A stretch of 64,000 nt of DNA. Origin: Colwellia marinimaniae (GTDB taxonomy: Bacteria; Pseudomonadota; Gammaproteobacteria; Enterobacterales; Alteromonadaceae). The position numbers and the translations under genes were made by a program. Where the stretch lies: contig NZ_BDQM01000005.1 in assembly GCF_002207865.1 (NCBI RefSeq), forward strand, positions 124,001 through 188,000, read 5' to 3'. The notes under the pieces were generated by a model. The model was not told the DNA's origin and did not search any database. It was given only the letters and a program-made list of their open reading frames with translations. Below, piece by piece: positions 17,347 through 26,307 of this stretch (positions are counted from its first letter, which is position 1; every line of letters begins with the position of its first letter).

Positions 17347-19008
17347 TTACATATTCGGGTAGTTTGGCCCACCAGTGCCTTCCGGCGTTACCCAAGTAAT
17401 ATTCTGACTGGGGTCTTTAATATCACACGTTTTACAGTGAATACAATTTTGCGCATTAATAATAAACTTATCACCTTGCTCAGTTTTTTCAACTTCATAG
17501 ACTCCGGCAGGACAATATAGCTGTGCGGGTTCATTATATTTCAATAAATTAACACTAATAGGAATGTCAGCATCTTTGAGTTTTAAATGACAAGGCTGTT
17601 CTTCTTCATGATTGGTATTAGATAAAAATACCGAAGACAGTTTATCAAAACTTAATTTATTATCTGGTTTTGCATACTTAATCACTGGAACATCAGCCGC
17701 AAGCTTCAGTTGGGCATGATCTAGGCTATCATCTTTAAAATTAAACGGTAATTTACCGGAGAAAAAATTCTGATCTAAAGTGTTATAAGCGCCACCTAAT
17801 AAAGTACCAAACTTGTGCATCGCCGGACCAAAATTACGGGTACTGTATAGTTCTTCATATAACCAAGAGTCTTTATAGAGTTGGCTGAAGTGCGTTAAAT
17901 CCTGCTTACCTTCTTCGGCAATACCTTCATCATTAATCAATACTTGGGCAATGGCTTCAGCCGCTAACATGCCTGATTTCATTGCGGTATGATTACCTTT
18001 AATTTTAGCAAAATTAATGGTACCGGCGTCACAGCCCACCAATAACCCACCCGGCATGGTCATTTTAGGTAATGAATTAAAACCACCTTTCGCCATAGCT
18101 CGGGCACCATAGGAAACTCGTTTACCACCTTCAAGGTATTGACTAATTTTAGGGTGATGTTTATAACGCTGAAACTCATCAAAAGGGCTTAGATGTGGGT
18201 TGCTGTAATTTAAATCAACAATTAAACCAACAAACACCTGATTATTTTCTGCATGATAAAGGTAACCACCACCGGTAGTTCCTTTATCTAACGGCCAACC
18301 AGCAGTGTGTACCACTAGACCTTCTTGATGTTTTTCTGGCGCTATGTCCCAAATTTCTTTAAAACCTAAACCGTAATGTTGCGGCGAGCTGTTTTCATCA
18401 AGATTAAATTTTTCAATTAACTCTTTACCTAAGTGACCGCGACAACCCTCAGCAAAAACCGTGTACTTAGCACGTAACTCCATACCTGGCATAAAGGAGT
18501 CTTTTTCTTTGCCCTCGGCATCTAACCCCATATCACCGGTGATAACACCACCAACACTACCATCATCATTATATATGATACTTTGCGCAGGGAAACCGGG
18601 GAAAATTTCAACACCTAATTGCTCTGCTTGCTCAGCTAACCAGCGACAAACATTACCCATGCTAACAATATAGTTGCCGTCATTATGCATAGTTTTGGGT
18701 ACGGAAAAGTTAGGTAATTTGATACCTGATTTTTCACTCGTTAATAGGTAAATATCATCAGCAGTTACTTTGGTAGTTAATGGTGCATTTCTTTGTTGCC
18801 AATCAGGAAATAATTCATTTAAAGATCTGGGTTCAAAAACAGCGCCGGAAAGAATATGCGCGCCCACTTCTGAGCCTTTTTCAACTACACAAACCATTAA
18901 CTCTTGCTGCTTATCTTGTGCTATTTGCATTAAGCGACAAGCAGTTGATAAACCGGCAGGGCCAGCACCAACAATGACTACGTCAAATTCCATCGATTCG
19001 CGTTCCAT
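17347..19008 (-). CDS. Electron transfer flavoprotein-ubiquinone oxidoreductase
   Basis: Inner-membrane-associated flavoprotein of 553 residues that passes electrons from reduced ETF to ubiquinone during fatty acid and amino acid oxidation. The FAD-binding GxGxxG (VVIVGAGPAGLS) is near residue 10, with VEKGSEVGAHILSGAVFEP and GCDAGTINFAKIKG blocks typical of ETF-QO. The C terminus has the 4Fe-4S ligands in CIHCKTCDIKDP, followed by TWVTPEGTGGP. The start at 19008 has a GGGAGA ribosome site. It is divergent from etfB-etfA, and the shared 245-bp region carries two PsrA-like palindromes. Length and motifs are normal. Confidence 0.97.
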   Translation of the reverse strand: MERESMEFDVVIVGAGPAGLSTACRLMQIAQDKQQELMVCVVEKGSEVGAHILSGAVFEPRSLNELFPDWQQRNAPLTTKVTADDIYLLTSEKSGIKLPNFSVPKTMHNDGNYIVSMGNVCRWLAEQAEQLGVEIFPGFPAQSIIYNDDGSVGGVITGDMGLDAEGKEKDSFMPGMELRAKYTVFAEGCRGHLGKELIEKFNLDENSSPQHYGLGFKEIWDIAPEKHQEGLVVHTAGWPLDKGTTGGGYLYHAENNQVFVGLIVDLNYSNPHLSPFDEFQRYKHHPKISQYLEGGKRVSYGARAMAKGGFNSLPKMTMPGGLLVGCDAGTINFAKIKGNHTAMKSGMLAAEAIAQVLINDEGIAEEGKQDLTHFSQLYKDSWLYEELYSTRNFGPAMHKFGTLLGGAYNTLDQNFFSGKLPFNFKDDSLDHAQLKLAADVPVIKYAKPDNKLSFDKLSSVFLSNTNHEEEQPCHLKLKDADIPISVNLLKYNEPAQLYCPAGVYEVEKTEQGDKFIINAQNCIHCKTCDIKDPSQNITWVTPEGTGGPNYPNM

Positions 19009-19057
19009 AAGATCTCCCAGTATTATTATATTTAGACTGTTAAGTTTTCAGTAAAAT

Positions 19058-19092
19058 TCAAACATGTGTTTGATATTCAAACAGGTGTTTGA
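19058..19092. promoter_or_regulatory. Pair of PsrA-like operators between ETF-QO and etfBA
   Basis: Two inverted repeats of the form TCAAAC-N4-GTTTGA sit at 19058-19073 and 19077-19092, 19 bp apart, close to two helical turns. They match the (G/C)AAAC-N(2-4)-GTTT(G/C) motif known for the TetR-family regulator PsrA in Pseudomonas. PsrA controls fatty acid oxidation and ETF genes in several Gammaproteobacteria. Placement in the divergent promoter region fits co-regulation of both transcripts. The regulator itself is not in this window. Confidence 0.7.
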
Positions 19093-19253
19093 TAGTATCT
19101 TATAACAGATGCCCAAGCAAGGCACTGTTACAAGCACTTATCTAGATTGTATCTTAGTTTAAAAGTTTTCACCAAGATTACGTTGACGTTGACGTAAACC
19201 AGGGGTATCTTTTAACTATTATTGTAAATTAACAAACCTTTTCAGAGGCTGCG

Positions 19254-20006
19254 ATGAAAGTATTAGTTCCGATAAAACGTGTTATTGACTATAACGTCAA
19301 AGTTCGAGTAAAACCCGATCATTCCAATGTAGATCTTGCCAATACAAAAATGGCGATCAACCCTTTTTGTGAAATTGCCATTGAAGAAGCGGTACGTTTA
19401 AAAGAAGCGGGTATCGCAACAGAGGTAATTGCAATTTCTATCGGTGATAAGTCTTGCCAAGAACAATTGCGTACTGCATTAGCCTTAGGTGCCGATCGCG
19501 CTATTCAAATTGAAACGGATGAAAACCTAGATGCATTGAACATTGCTAAATTATTGCAAAAAGTGGTTGAAGAAGAGCAACCGCAACTTGTTATTTTAGG
19601 TAAACAGTCCATTGATAGTGACAATAATCAAACTGGCCAGATGCTAGCGGCACTTACAGGCATGCCACAAGGTACCTTCGCCTCAGAAGTGAAGTTTATT
19701 GACGATAAAGTCAATGTTACCCGTGAAGTTGATGGCGGTTTACAAACTGTTGCGCTTAGCTTGCCCGCTATTGTAACCACAGATTTACGCTTAAACGAAC
19801 CTCGCTACGCTACATTACCTAATATTATGAAAGCTAAGCGTAAGCCATTAGTAGTGAGACCAGCGGCAGATTTTGGCATTGATTTAAGCCCACGTACTAA
19901 ATTATTAAAAGTTACGCCGCCAGCAGAGCGCAAAGCTGGTGTTATGGTAAAAAGTATTGATGAATTAATTGATAAATTAAGAAATGAAGCCAAGGTGATC
20001 TCATGA
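19254..20006 (+). CDS. etfB: Electron transfer flavoprotein beta subunit
   Basis: A 250-residue beta subunit of ETF, which accepts electrons from acyl-CoA dehydrogenases and delivers them to the ETF-QO encoded divergently. Family blocks are [65 protein letters not shown] and the REVDGGLQT region. Its stop overlaps the etfA start by four bases (ATGA), so the two subunits are translationally coupled, as expected for a 1:1 heterodimer. Confidence 0.97.
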   Translation: MKVLVPIKRVIDYNVKVRVKPDHSNVDLANTKMAINPFCEIAIEEAVRLKEAGIATEVIAISIGDKSCQEQLRTALALGADRAIQIETDENLDALNIAKLLQKVVEEEQPQLVILGKQSIDSDNNQTGQMLAALTGMPQGTFASEVKFIDDKVNVTREVDGGLQTVALSLPAIVTTDLRLNEPRYATLPNIMKAKRKPLVVRPAADFGIDLSPRTKLLKVTPPAERKAGVMVKSIDELIDKLRNEAKVIS

Positions 20007-20929
20007 GTATTTTAGTAATTGTTGAACACGACAACAGCTCGTTAAAAGCTGAGACCCTAAAAACAGTAGGCGCAGCGCAAAAAATTGGTGGTGATATAAC
20101 ACTACTGGTGGCAGGTTTTAATTGTCAAGATGTTGTTGATGCGGCAGTAAAAGTCAATGGCGTCAACAAAGTAATAGTCTGTGATAATGCCGTTTATGAG
20201 CATCACCTTGCTGAAAATCTTAGTTTATTAGTCACTGAATTAGCCAGCGATTATGAACACATTCTGGCAACAGCGCTTACTACCGGCAAAAACTTTATGC
20301 CTAGAGTTGCCGCGTTATTAGATGTTGCGCAAATTTCTGATATTATTGACGTTGAAAGTAGTGATACTTTTATTCGCCCTATTTATGCCGGCAACGCTAT
20401 TGCCACAGTACAAAGTTTAGATAACAAAAAGGTTATCACTGTACGTACTACTGGCTTTGATGCGGTAGCAACCGATGGCAATGCTGAAGTGGTTAAATTA
20501 GATACGGTTACTGATGCCGGTATATCAAGCCATGTAAGTGACGAACTCACTGTCTCTGAGCGACCTGATCTAGGTGCGGCAAGAGTAGTGATTTCTGGTG
20601 GTCGCGGCATGCAAAATGGCGATAACTTTAAATTACTTGACGGTATTGCCGACAAACTTGGCGCAGCAATTGGCGCATCACGCGCAGCTGTTGATGCTGG
20701 CTTTGTGCCAAACGACATGCAAGTAGGTCAAACAGGTAAAATTGTTGCTCCTGACTTATACATTGCCGTCGGTATCAGTGGTGCTATCCAGCATTTAGCG
20801 GGTATGAAAGACTCAAAAGTCATTGTCGCTATCAATAAAGATCCCGAAGCGCCAATCTTCCAAGTTGCAGATTACGGTATTGTTGCTGACTTATTTGATG
20901 CTTTACCTGAGTTAGAAAGCAAGCTTTAA
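20003..20929 (+). CDS. etfA: Electron transfer flavoprotein alpha subunit
   Basis: A 308-residue alpha subunit carrying the FAD site of ETF. The C-terminal FAD domain shows [44 protein letters not shown] and [10 protein letters not shown], all canonical. Its ATG overlaps the etfB stop. A 197-bp inverted-end element lies between its stop and the first strong terminator, so the etfBA transcript probably reads through that element. Confidence 0.97.
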   Translation: MSILVIVEHDNSSLKAETLKTVGAAQKIGGDITLLVAGFNCQDVVDAAVKVNGVNKVIVCDNAVYEHHLAENLSLLVTELASDYEHILATALTTGKNFMPRVAALLDVAQISDIIDVESSDTFIRPIYAGNAIATVQSLDNKKVITVRTTGFDAVATDGNAEVVKLDTVTDAGISSHVSDELTVSERPDLGAARVVISGGRGMQNGDNFKLLDGIADKLGAAIGASRAAVDAGFVPNDMQVGQTGKIVAPDLYIAVGISGAIQHLAGMKDSKVIVAINKDPEAPIFQVADYGIVADLFDALPELESKL

Positions 20930-20946
20930 AATATTCAGGCAATAAT

Positions 20947-21143
20947 ATACCCGTTACCATTCAAGATGCATGTTTCAAAGTGCTTGAGCAATTTAAATTC
21001 AAGGCGCTGTGATGAAATAATGGTTGTTCAGGAGAATGTGCTCAGGATAATTGCTCCTGCATTATCCGTATAATGTACTTCCTGTACCGTCTGCATTCTT
21101 CTAATAGCACCATCCATGTAGCGTCATTATGAGTGACGGGTAT
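20947..21143. repeat. MITE-like element with 11-bp inverted ends, copy B
   Basis: The left end ATACCCGTTAC at 20947-20957 is an inverted match (10 of 11) to GTGACGGGTAT at 21133-21143. The 197-bp body has no coding frame and can fold on itself. Internal strings (ATGGTTGTTCAG, GCTCCTGCATTAT, ATCCATGTAGC) match copy A at 12095-12285, so the two are diverged members of one family. It is inserted between etfA and its terminator. Confidence 0.75.
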
Positions 21144-21147
21144 CTAT

Positions 21148-21226
21148 CACTAACAAGCGCTTTTCAGCTTGTTAGTGATATAATAAAACCACAGTGACTA
21201 TGAACGTTGCTGTGGTTTTATTTTAT
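21148..21226 (+). terminator. Two consecutive hairpins ending the etfBA transcript
   Basis: The first hairpin is a perfect 11-bp stem, CACTAACAAGC at 21148-21158 with GCTTGTTAGTG at 21167-21177. The second, AAAACCACAG at 21185-21194 with CTGTGGTTTT at 21210-21219, is followed by ATTTTAT and looks like a standard rho-independent terminator. Confidence 0.8.
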
Positions 21227-21270
21227 CTAAAATTTGATTAACCAGTTTAGCTAAGAGTATTGAGTGATAT

Positions 21271-21669
21271 ATGAAAAATAGTTTGTCTAGTTTAAGTGAT
21301 TTAGCCGCTGCTTTTGGTAAAGCCCCCATTGAGCCTAATAAATCGACACCAGCCAGTGATGACTCACTAGTCTATTCAACTGACACCGGCCGCATTAACA
21401 AAAAAAAAGAAAAAACTGTTACGCCAAGTGATGGTTTTGCACGTGTTAGACGCGAAACCAAAGGCCGAAAAGGCAAAGGGGTTGTGGTCATCAGCGGCCT
21501 AGGTCTAGACAACAAGGCACTAAAAGAATTAGCAAAAAAACTTAAAAAGACCTGCGGCAGTGGTGGCTCAGTCGTTGGAGAAACCATTGAGGTTCAAGGC
21601 GATAAGCGCGAGGTAATACAGCAGGTGCTAGAAAAGGCGGGTTTTAACGTTAAGTTTACCGGCGGTTAA
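21271..21669 (+). CDS. yciH: SUI1/eIF1-family translation factor YciH
   Basis: A 132-residue protein with a C-terminal SUI1 fold. The conserved block is GKGVVVISGLGLDNKALKE, then KKTCGSGGSVVGETIEVQGD and the end VLEKAGFNVKFTGG. The N-terminal half is a polar, basic linker as in other bacterial YciH proteins. YciH in E. coli can act on initiation-complex fidelity. It is preceded by a GAG ribosome site and is monocistronic, convergent with recR. Confidence 0.92.
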   Translation: MKNSLSSLSDLAAAFGKAPIEPNKSTPASDDSLVYSTDTGRINKKKEKTVTPSDGFARVRRETKGRKGKGVVVISGLGLDNKALKELAKKLKKTCGSGGSVVGETIEVQGDKREVIQQVLEKAGFNVKFTGG

Positions 21670-21703
21670 TGCTCTACGCTAGCTAGGCTTTATTATTACT
21701 AAG

Positions 21704-22309
21704 TTAAATTTCATAAGCTTTTCTGCCTGCTAAGGCATGAGCTAGAGTATTACCATCAACATATTCTAATTCCCCGCCCACAGGAACGCCGTGGGCAATT
21801 CTAGAAATATTAACTTGATATTGCTGGGCAAGCTCAGCAATATAGTGCGCGGTTGCCTCCCCTTCGACCGTAGGGTTAGTTGCTAAGATAACCTCACTAA
21901 ACTGACCACTAGCAAATTGCTTAATTAATATATCAAAACCTAAGTCATCTGGCCCTATGCCATCAATAGGGGATAAATGCCCCATCAAGACAAAGTACTT
22001 GCCAAAAAACTCACCGGTTTGCTCTATAGCAATAACATCACCCGGTGTCTCAACAATACAAAGCTTAGTCGCTAACTGTCGTTTAGGGTTTTGACAAATT
22101 TCACAGAGTGGTTCTTCGGTAAAGTTACGACACTGTTGGCAATGGCCAATATCGGTCATCGCCTTTGCTAAGGTTTTGGCGAGTTTACTACCGCCACGTC
22201 GGTTACGTTCAAGTAACTGAAATGCCATGCGTTGTGCTGACTTAGCGCCAACCCCAGGTAAACATTTTAGTGAATCAATTAACTCTTGCACAAGTGGACT
22301 AAATTTCAT
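21704..22309 (-). CDS. recR: Recombination mediator protein RecR
   Basis: A 201-residue RecFOR-pathway protein that helps load RecA on SSB-coated single-stranded DNA at gaps. It shows the N-terminal helix-hairpin-helix ([20 protein letters not shown]), the four-Cys zinc finger ([16 protein letters not shown]) and the TOPRIM domain with LCIVETPGD and [10 protein letters not shown]. It ends in LAGRKAYEI as usual. dnaX and ybaB, its common neighbours, are not in the adjoining sequence. Confidence 0.96.
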   Translation of the reverse strand: MKFSPLVQELIDSLKCLPGVGAKSAQRMAFQLLERNRRGGSKLAKTLAKAMTDIGHCQQCRNFTEEPLCEICQNPKRQLATKLCIVETPGDVIAIEQTGEFFGKYFVLMGHLSPIDGIGPDDLGFDILIKQFASGQFSEVILATNPTVEGEATAHYIAELAQQYQVNISRIAHGVPVGGELEYVDGNTLAHALAGRKAYEI

Positions 22310-22472
22310 AGGTAACTGCTTTTATTTTAAATTTTAATGACTGGCTGATAAACAAAATAGCATTATGAAAAAAAGTAATAGTCAATGTCGGCTCTTTTTC
22401 AAAACATAAGGCTAATTTTAATAAAACTAATGGCTAAATAGTAGTGGCTTACCGAAAATAATTGCACATAGT

Positions 22473-22625
22473 TTAATTACTGGCTGCAGAAGATAGTCGC
22501 TGCTGTCTTAGAGCAGAGGGTAATTCAGTAAACATCATTTTAAAGTGTCGACTAAAGTAACTGTGATCCGAAAACCCTGACTGATAGGCAACTTGGGCGA
22601 TGGGTAGTTTCGTTTCCACCCATAA
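22473..22625 (-). pseudogene. Remnant of an AraC-family regulator (C-terminal HTH only)
   Basis: The last ~45 codons of a minus-strand frame read as the second half of an AraC DNA-binding domain: LPIAQVAYQSGFSDHSYFSR, then HFKMMFTELPSALRQQR, ending at 22473. Upstream, the frame turns into a hydrophobic sequence unrelated to AraC proteins and the rest of the domain is missing. No intact gene contains it. It is most simply a decayed regulator next to two intact AraC regulators on the opposite strand, though it is not a copy of either. Confidence 0.7.
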
Positions 22626-22811
22626 CCACATAATAAAGAAATACTCATTGATAATAACAAATGACCAAAACAAGTAAACGCCGATTTTGTTGCATTATAA
22701 TCCGATTTTATATTAACCGTTCCCTCTTGATATCGATATACTAAATTTAATCGACAACTCACCAACTAACGGTTTGAACTTCTAGTTAGTTAAAAACTCT
22801 TGAGTCACAAG

Positions 22812-22967
22812 ATGAATAAAGTCCACCCAGGAAAAATCAGATTAGGTATAGTTGGCGGCACCAAGTGGATTGTTGTTGAGCAAGAGGAATATCCTAATGG
22901 TTTGAGTTCTCTTACTGCAGTAGCTTTATCTAAAAAAGGCTTAGAGCAGTATATTAAGCAACTTTAG
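22812..22967 (+). CDS. Possible small protein, 51 aa
   Basis: A 51-residue frame, MNKVHPGKIRLGIVGGTKW onward, ending KKGLEQYIKQL. Its composition is protein-like, with a strand-rich N terminus and a final helix. It has only a weak GAG ribosome site ten bases upstream. It lies in the 500-bp gap between recR and the AraC regulators, about 110 bp before the first of them. No family was recognised and it may be a fragment. Confidence 0.35.
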   Translation: MNKVHPGKIRLGIVGGTKWIVVEQEEYPNGLSSLTAVALSKKGLEQYIKQL

Positions 22968-23075
22968 TAAAAGAATAATTTCCTTTGATAAGTGGTTAGC
23001 GTTTGCTTTGTTAAGTGAGTTTGTATAGATTAATTATTGAAATATATAATAATAATGACAGAAGACGGACGTAGT

Positions 23076-24233
23076 ATGAGTACTGTTCTTTTTAACACCC
23101 TTGATTTAGCATTGCTTTTTACCATCTATCAATGTGTTTTATTTGCCTTTTTTTTAGTACTGATCAAAAAAGGCAAAAAACAAAGTAACGTATTGTTAGC
23201 GTTATTTTTATTGTCCTATGCGGCAATACCACTAGATACCCTGATCAATTTTGGCGAAGGATTTCGTCAATTTGCCATTAGTTTTTCAGCGAATGTGTTT
23301 TATGTTTTTGGCTTAGCTTATTGGTTAGAAGCCGTATTGTTACTCTTCTATGTCCGCTCACTTATATACAAAAATTTCAGCTTTAAAAAAACCGACTTAC
23401 TCTATCTATTGCCATTTTTTCTTTACCTTATTTATGAAAGCAATGCCTGGTATATGCTTGATAGCGATACAAAAATAGCCATTCTTAATGGCTACCATAT
23501 TGAAGCAGAGCCTTTTTATACTCGCTTCATCAATTTATTTAGAGAATGTTTTCGAACTTTTTGTGGCATATTATGTTTGCTCGAATTACGTAATTATCAG
23601 AAAAAAATCAAGGATAACTTTGCTGATATCGAAGGTGTCGATCTTACTTGGCTTAAAGTGCTAACTATTGGTTTTCTCATCATTAAAGTACAAGCGGTAT
23701 TTATTACCTTGGGCTACATGACCTCGATTGACCTGCACTTTAGCATTAACTACCCTGTACTTGGCCAGCTATCTAATTTTATGGTTATGTTTTTAATTAG
23801 CTTTTTAATATTTTTTAGTTTAGGGGTATCAAACCTTTTTCATGGTATGGACAACTCAACCTCCCTGCCTTTAGAAAAAGAATCGATAGACCCTGAGCAA
23901 ATAAATGCCTTAACGCTTTACATGAATGAACATAAACCTTATTTGAATCACTTGTTAACGTTAGACAACCTTGCTACACAAACTTTTATGCCCTCAAGGC
24001 AGTTATCGCAGGTAATTAATAGGCATTTTAAAAAGAACTTCTTTGAGTTCATTAATGGCTACCGTATTGATGAAGCTCAAATGCTACTGACAAGAAAAGA
24101 AAATGAAAAAATCACCATGCTAGCCGTAATGGCTCAAGCCGGCTTTAACAGTAAAGCTACTTTTAACACCTTTTTTAAGAAGATTGTTGGTATGACACCA
24201 ACGCAATATAGAAAAGAACAGCAAAAAACATAA
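23076..24233 (+). CDS. Membrane-anchored AraC-family regulator (first of a tandem pair)
   Basis: A 385-residue transcription regulator with an N-terminal membrane domain of about seven hydrophobic helices (residues 1-265) and a C-terminal AraC double helix-turn-helix (about 285-385). The HTH shows LDNLATQTFMPSRQLSQVIN and MLAVMAQAGFNSKATFNTFF. The domain order suggests a one-component sensor anchored in the inner membrane. I chose ATG 23076 over a TTG at 23037, because a GGA ribosome site lies six bases upstream and the N terminus then aligns with the next gene. The stop is immediately followed by the ATG of its paralogue. It likely controls the neighbouring glucan genes. Confidence 0.88.
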   Translation: MSTVLFNTLDLALLFTIYQCVLFAFFLVLIKKGKKQSNVLLALFLLSYAAIPLDTLINFGEGFRQFAISFSANVFYVFGLAYWLEAVLLLFYVRSLIYKNFSFKKTDLLYLLPFFLYLIYESNAWYMLDSDTKIAILNGYHIEAEPFYTRFINLFRECFRTFCGILCLLELRNYQKKIKDNFADIEGVDLTWLKVLTIGFLIIKVQAVFITLGYMTSIDLHFSINYPVLGQLSNFMVMFLISFLIFFSLGVSNLFHGMDNSTSLPLEKESIDPEQINALTLYMNEHKPYLNHLLTLDNLATQTFMPSRQLSQVINRHFKKNFFEFINGYRIDEAQMLLTRKENEKITMLAVMAQAGFNSKATFNTFFKKIVGMTPTQYRKEQQKT

Positions 24234-25427
24234 ATGAAAACACTACTCTTTAATAGTCACGATATCGTCTTATTAGTAGCTTGCTATATCTGTTTTTTAT
24301 TTGCAGCGATGACCTTATTAGGTCGCAGTAAAGCAGATTCAACACCTCGTTTCTTAGGCTTTTTTTTATTATCACAAGCAGGGATTTCCGCCTATGTACT
24401 GGCCTTGTATGGCGAAGATTTTCATCTTTGGTCGGTAGCTCATATGCCTTGGGTATTTTCAACCTTAGAGTTGGCTCTTTGGTTAGAAGGGCCACTTTTA
24501 TTATTGTATACACGTTCGACGCTATACCAACAGCTCAGTTTTAAAAAGGTTGACCTGGTTTTATTACTGCCCTTATTAATCTATCTAGTGACGCTAGTCC
24601 TTGTTAAAGTTCAATTTACCACAGCTCAGGGCGTCGATTTTCTACTTTTTCTGAGAGCTGAGCATATTCAGTATTATGAACACTTGCGCAATGTCGTTCG
24701 GGCTGGTTTTGGCGTTTGGGCTTTATTTACCATACGGCACTACCAAAATCAGCTCTCAACAGCTTATTCTAATACAGAGTCAGTCAATTATACTTGGCTT
24801 AAACTGTTAGTAGTCGGTTTTATTGTCTTAAGATTGTGGTCTGAAAGTTACCTGATCATTTATACCTTAGTTACGGCAATTTTTGACGCATCAACGGTTA
24901 CTTTAATCAATTTCAATTTAATGGGAATTATAGAGAATTATGGACAGTTATTACTGGTATCTACTTTACTGTTCTTTGCTTTATCAGACCCTCGCAATAT
25001 TCTCCGGGTAAGCAAAGAAACGCTAGATGGTATTACTAATAAAGATATTACTAAAACAGATAAGCCTAATACTTACTCACCGGAGCAAGTTACCCGTGTC
25101 GGTAATCATATGGAAAAACAGCGCCCTTACTTAAACAATCAGCTTAAAATTGACGATTTAGCACGGCAAGTATCACTGTCACCCAAATTACTCTCCAATT
25201 TAATCAATCGAGAATTTGAAGTTAATTTTTTTGAATACGTTAACCGTTATCGTTTAAAAGAAGTAAGTGCTTACCTCACCGACCCCAATATGGCTAATCA
25301 ATCCATTATTGACCTTGCCTTTCTTGCTGGCTATAACAGCAAAAGCAGTTTTAATCGATTATTTAAATTAGATACCGGCAAAACCCCTTCACAGTTTCGC
25401 AAGGAAAAATTACCCGCACCCCCCTAG
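24234..25427 (+). CDS. Membrane-anchored AraC-family regulator (second of a tandem pair)
   Basis: A 397-residue paralogue of the preceding gene, beginning at the base after its stop codon. The same layout is seen: about seven membrane helices up to residue 260 (MKTLLFNSHDIVLLVACYIC, LALWLEGPLLLLYTRS, LLVSTLLFFALSD), then an AraC HTH with IDDLARQVSLSPKLLSNLIN and LAFLAGYNSKSSFNRLFK. Corresponding positions such as LEA/LEGPLLLLY and NY/NYTWLKLL are shared with the first protein, so this is a gene duplication. The pair may act as a heterodimer or sense two related ligands. A 40-residue membrane peptide follows 141 bp downstream. Confidence 0.88.
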   Translation: MKTLLFNSHDIVLLVACYICFLFAAMTLLGRSKADSTPRFLGFFLLSQAGISAYVLALYGEDFHLWSVAHMPWVFSTLELALWLEGPLLLLYTRSTLYQQLSFKKVDLVLLLPLLIYLVTLVLVKVQFTTAQGVDFLLFLRAEHIQYYEHLRNVVRAGFGVWALFTIRHYQNQLSTAYSNTESVNYTWLKLLVVGFIVLRLWSESYLIIYTLVTAIFDASTVTLINFNLMGIIENYGQLLLVSTLLFFALSDPRNILRVSKETLDGITNKDITKTDKPNTYSPEQVTRVGNHMEKQRPYLNNQLKIDDLARQVSLSPKLLSNLINREFEVNFFEYVNRYRLKEVSAYLTDPNMANQSIIDLAFLAGYNSKSSFNRLFKLDTGKTPSQFRKEKLPAPP

Positions 25428-25514
25428 ACAAGGGCTATTTTTGCTAAGAAAACCCCCTCAGATAGTCCATTCGAGCAAAGCGTCAAATTATTTATTACAG
25501 ACCAGCAAATAAAT

Positions 25515-25539
25515 ATAACAATAACAATAACAATAACAA
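25515..25539. repeat. Hexanucleotide microsatellite
   Basis: Four tandem copies of ATAACA at 25515-25539, just before the ribosome site of the 40-aa membrane peptide. Copy-number change here would alter the leader length of that gene. Confidence 0.85.
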
Positions 25540-25568
25540 ATAAGTATTAACAAGCGGTGGAGAACACC

Positions 25569-25691
25569 ATGAATATAGATATTATGCAACAATATATTGC
25601 TAAAAAATCACAAACGACCACGATGAGAGAAACTTTACTTACCTTACTGGCCGGCAGTGTCGCTATTAGCATGCTGGTATACCAACAGTGA
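25569..25691 (+). CDS. Single-pass membrane peptide, 40 aa
   Basis: A 40-residue frame with a very good ribosome site (GGTGGAG, six bases before the ATG). The N-terminal half is polar and basic (MNIDIMQQYIAKKSQTTTMR); the C-terminal half is one hydrophobic segment (LLTLLAGSVAISMLVY) ending QQ. This is the layout of small inner-membrane regulatory peptides. It lies behind the two membrane-bound AraC regulators on the same strand and could be a partner of them. No known family was recognised. Confidence 0.6.
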   Translation: MNIDIMQQYIAKKSQTTTMRETLLTLLAGSVAISMLVYQQ

Positions 25692-26307
25692 ACCCGGCAG
25701 TGATGTTTCTTGGAGTTTAGTCAAAAGTTGTCAGTAATAAGTTGTCACTAATACTCAGGTAACAAGTATGTTTTTACCATGGGAGTTACCTAATAAGAGT
25801 AACTCCCATGGTTACAATTAGTAACTAAATCTATATTTTTCATAACATTAAAAAGTACATCATTCGTTAACATAAAGTTGAACGTACGTTTATTGTATTT
25901 TTCATAAGTTGAGACGACTTCTTAATAAAAATATTTTACCTTATTTGTGTTGATGAATCCTTTCGGTTTTTCTCTTATACCAGTTCCATAAATTAGGTGA
26001 ACTATTTTATACGTAGAAAAAATCGCCAAATACAAGGCATTTACTTTAATAACTAGTTGTTCTAATTATTAAATAAATAACGAAGTAGTTGGTGGTTTTA
26101 GCAAGTAGAAATGATCACATAGTTAGTGGGATTGGTGTTATATCGTAATGTTCCCATCACCAACGCAGGTTTAAACAACAAGCAGGTTTTTTTGCTTTGC
26201 GCTAAGTTTTTTTGACACTCACGCCCCTGCTCTTAAGCATATTGTTATTGAATTAATACAACAAAAAATAATAATCAAATTTAAAACATTTACAGGTAAG
26301 TACAATC
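25692..26307. other. Intergenic region with a 14-bp-stem hairpin and a MITE-like element
   Basis: ACCATGGGAGTTAC at 25776-25789 pairs perfectly with GTAACTCCCATGGT at 25799-25812 around a nine-base loop; no T run follows, so it is not a standard terminator. A MITE-like element fills 25977-26141. Further on, AAGCAGGTTTTTTTGCTT near 26180 is a weak hairpin. No LacI-type operator was found in front of the GH5 gene. Confidence 0.65.
25977..26141. repeat. MITE-like element with long imperfect inverted ends, copy C
   Basis: The left end ATACCAGTTCCATAAATTAG and the inverse of the right end (26141 leftwards: ATAACACCAATCCCACTAAC) align at about 70% over the first 33 bases, and GTGA(A/T)C-ATTT-TAC is shared further in. 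The element is 165 bp, AT-rich and non-coding. Its ends belong to the CCAAT-type repeats of this genome but its middle differs from copies A, B and D. Confidence 0.6.

Noticed and set aside
25776..25812. Transcription terminator after the 40-aa peptide gene
   Set aside because: The 14-bp stem is perfect but no T run follows on either strand, so it is reported only as a hairpin.
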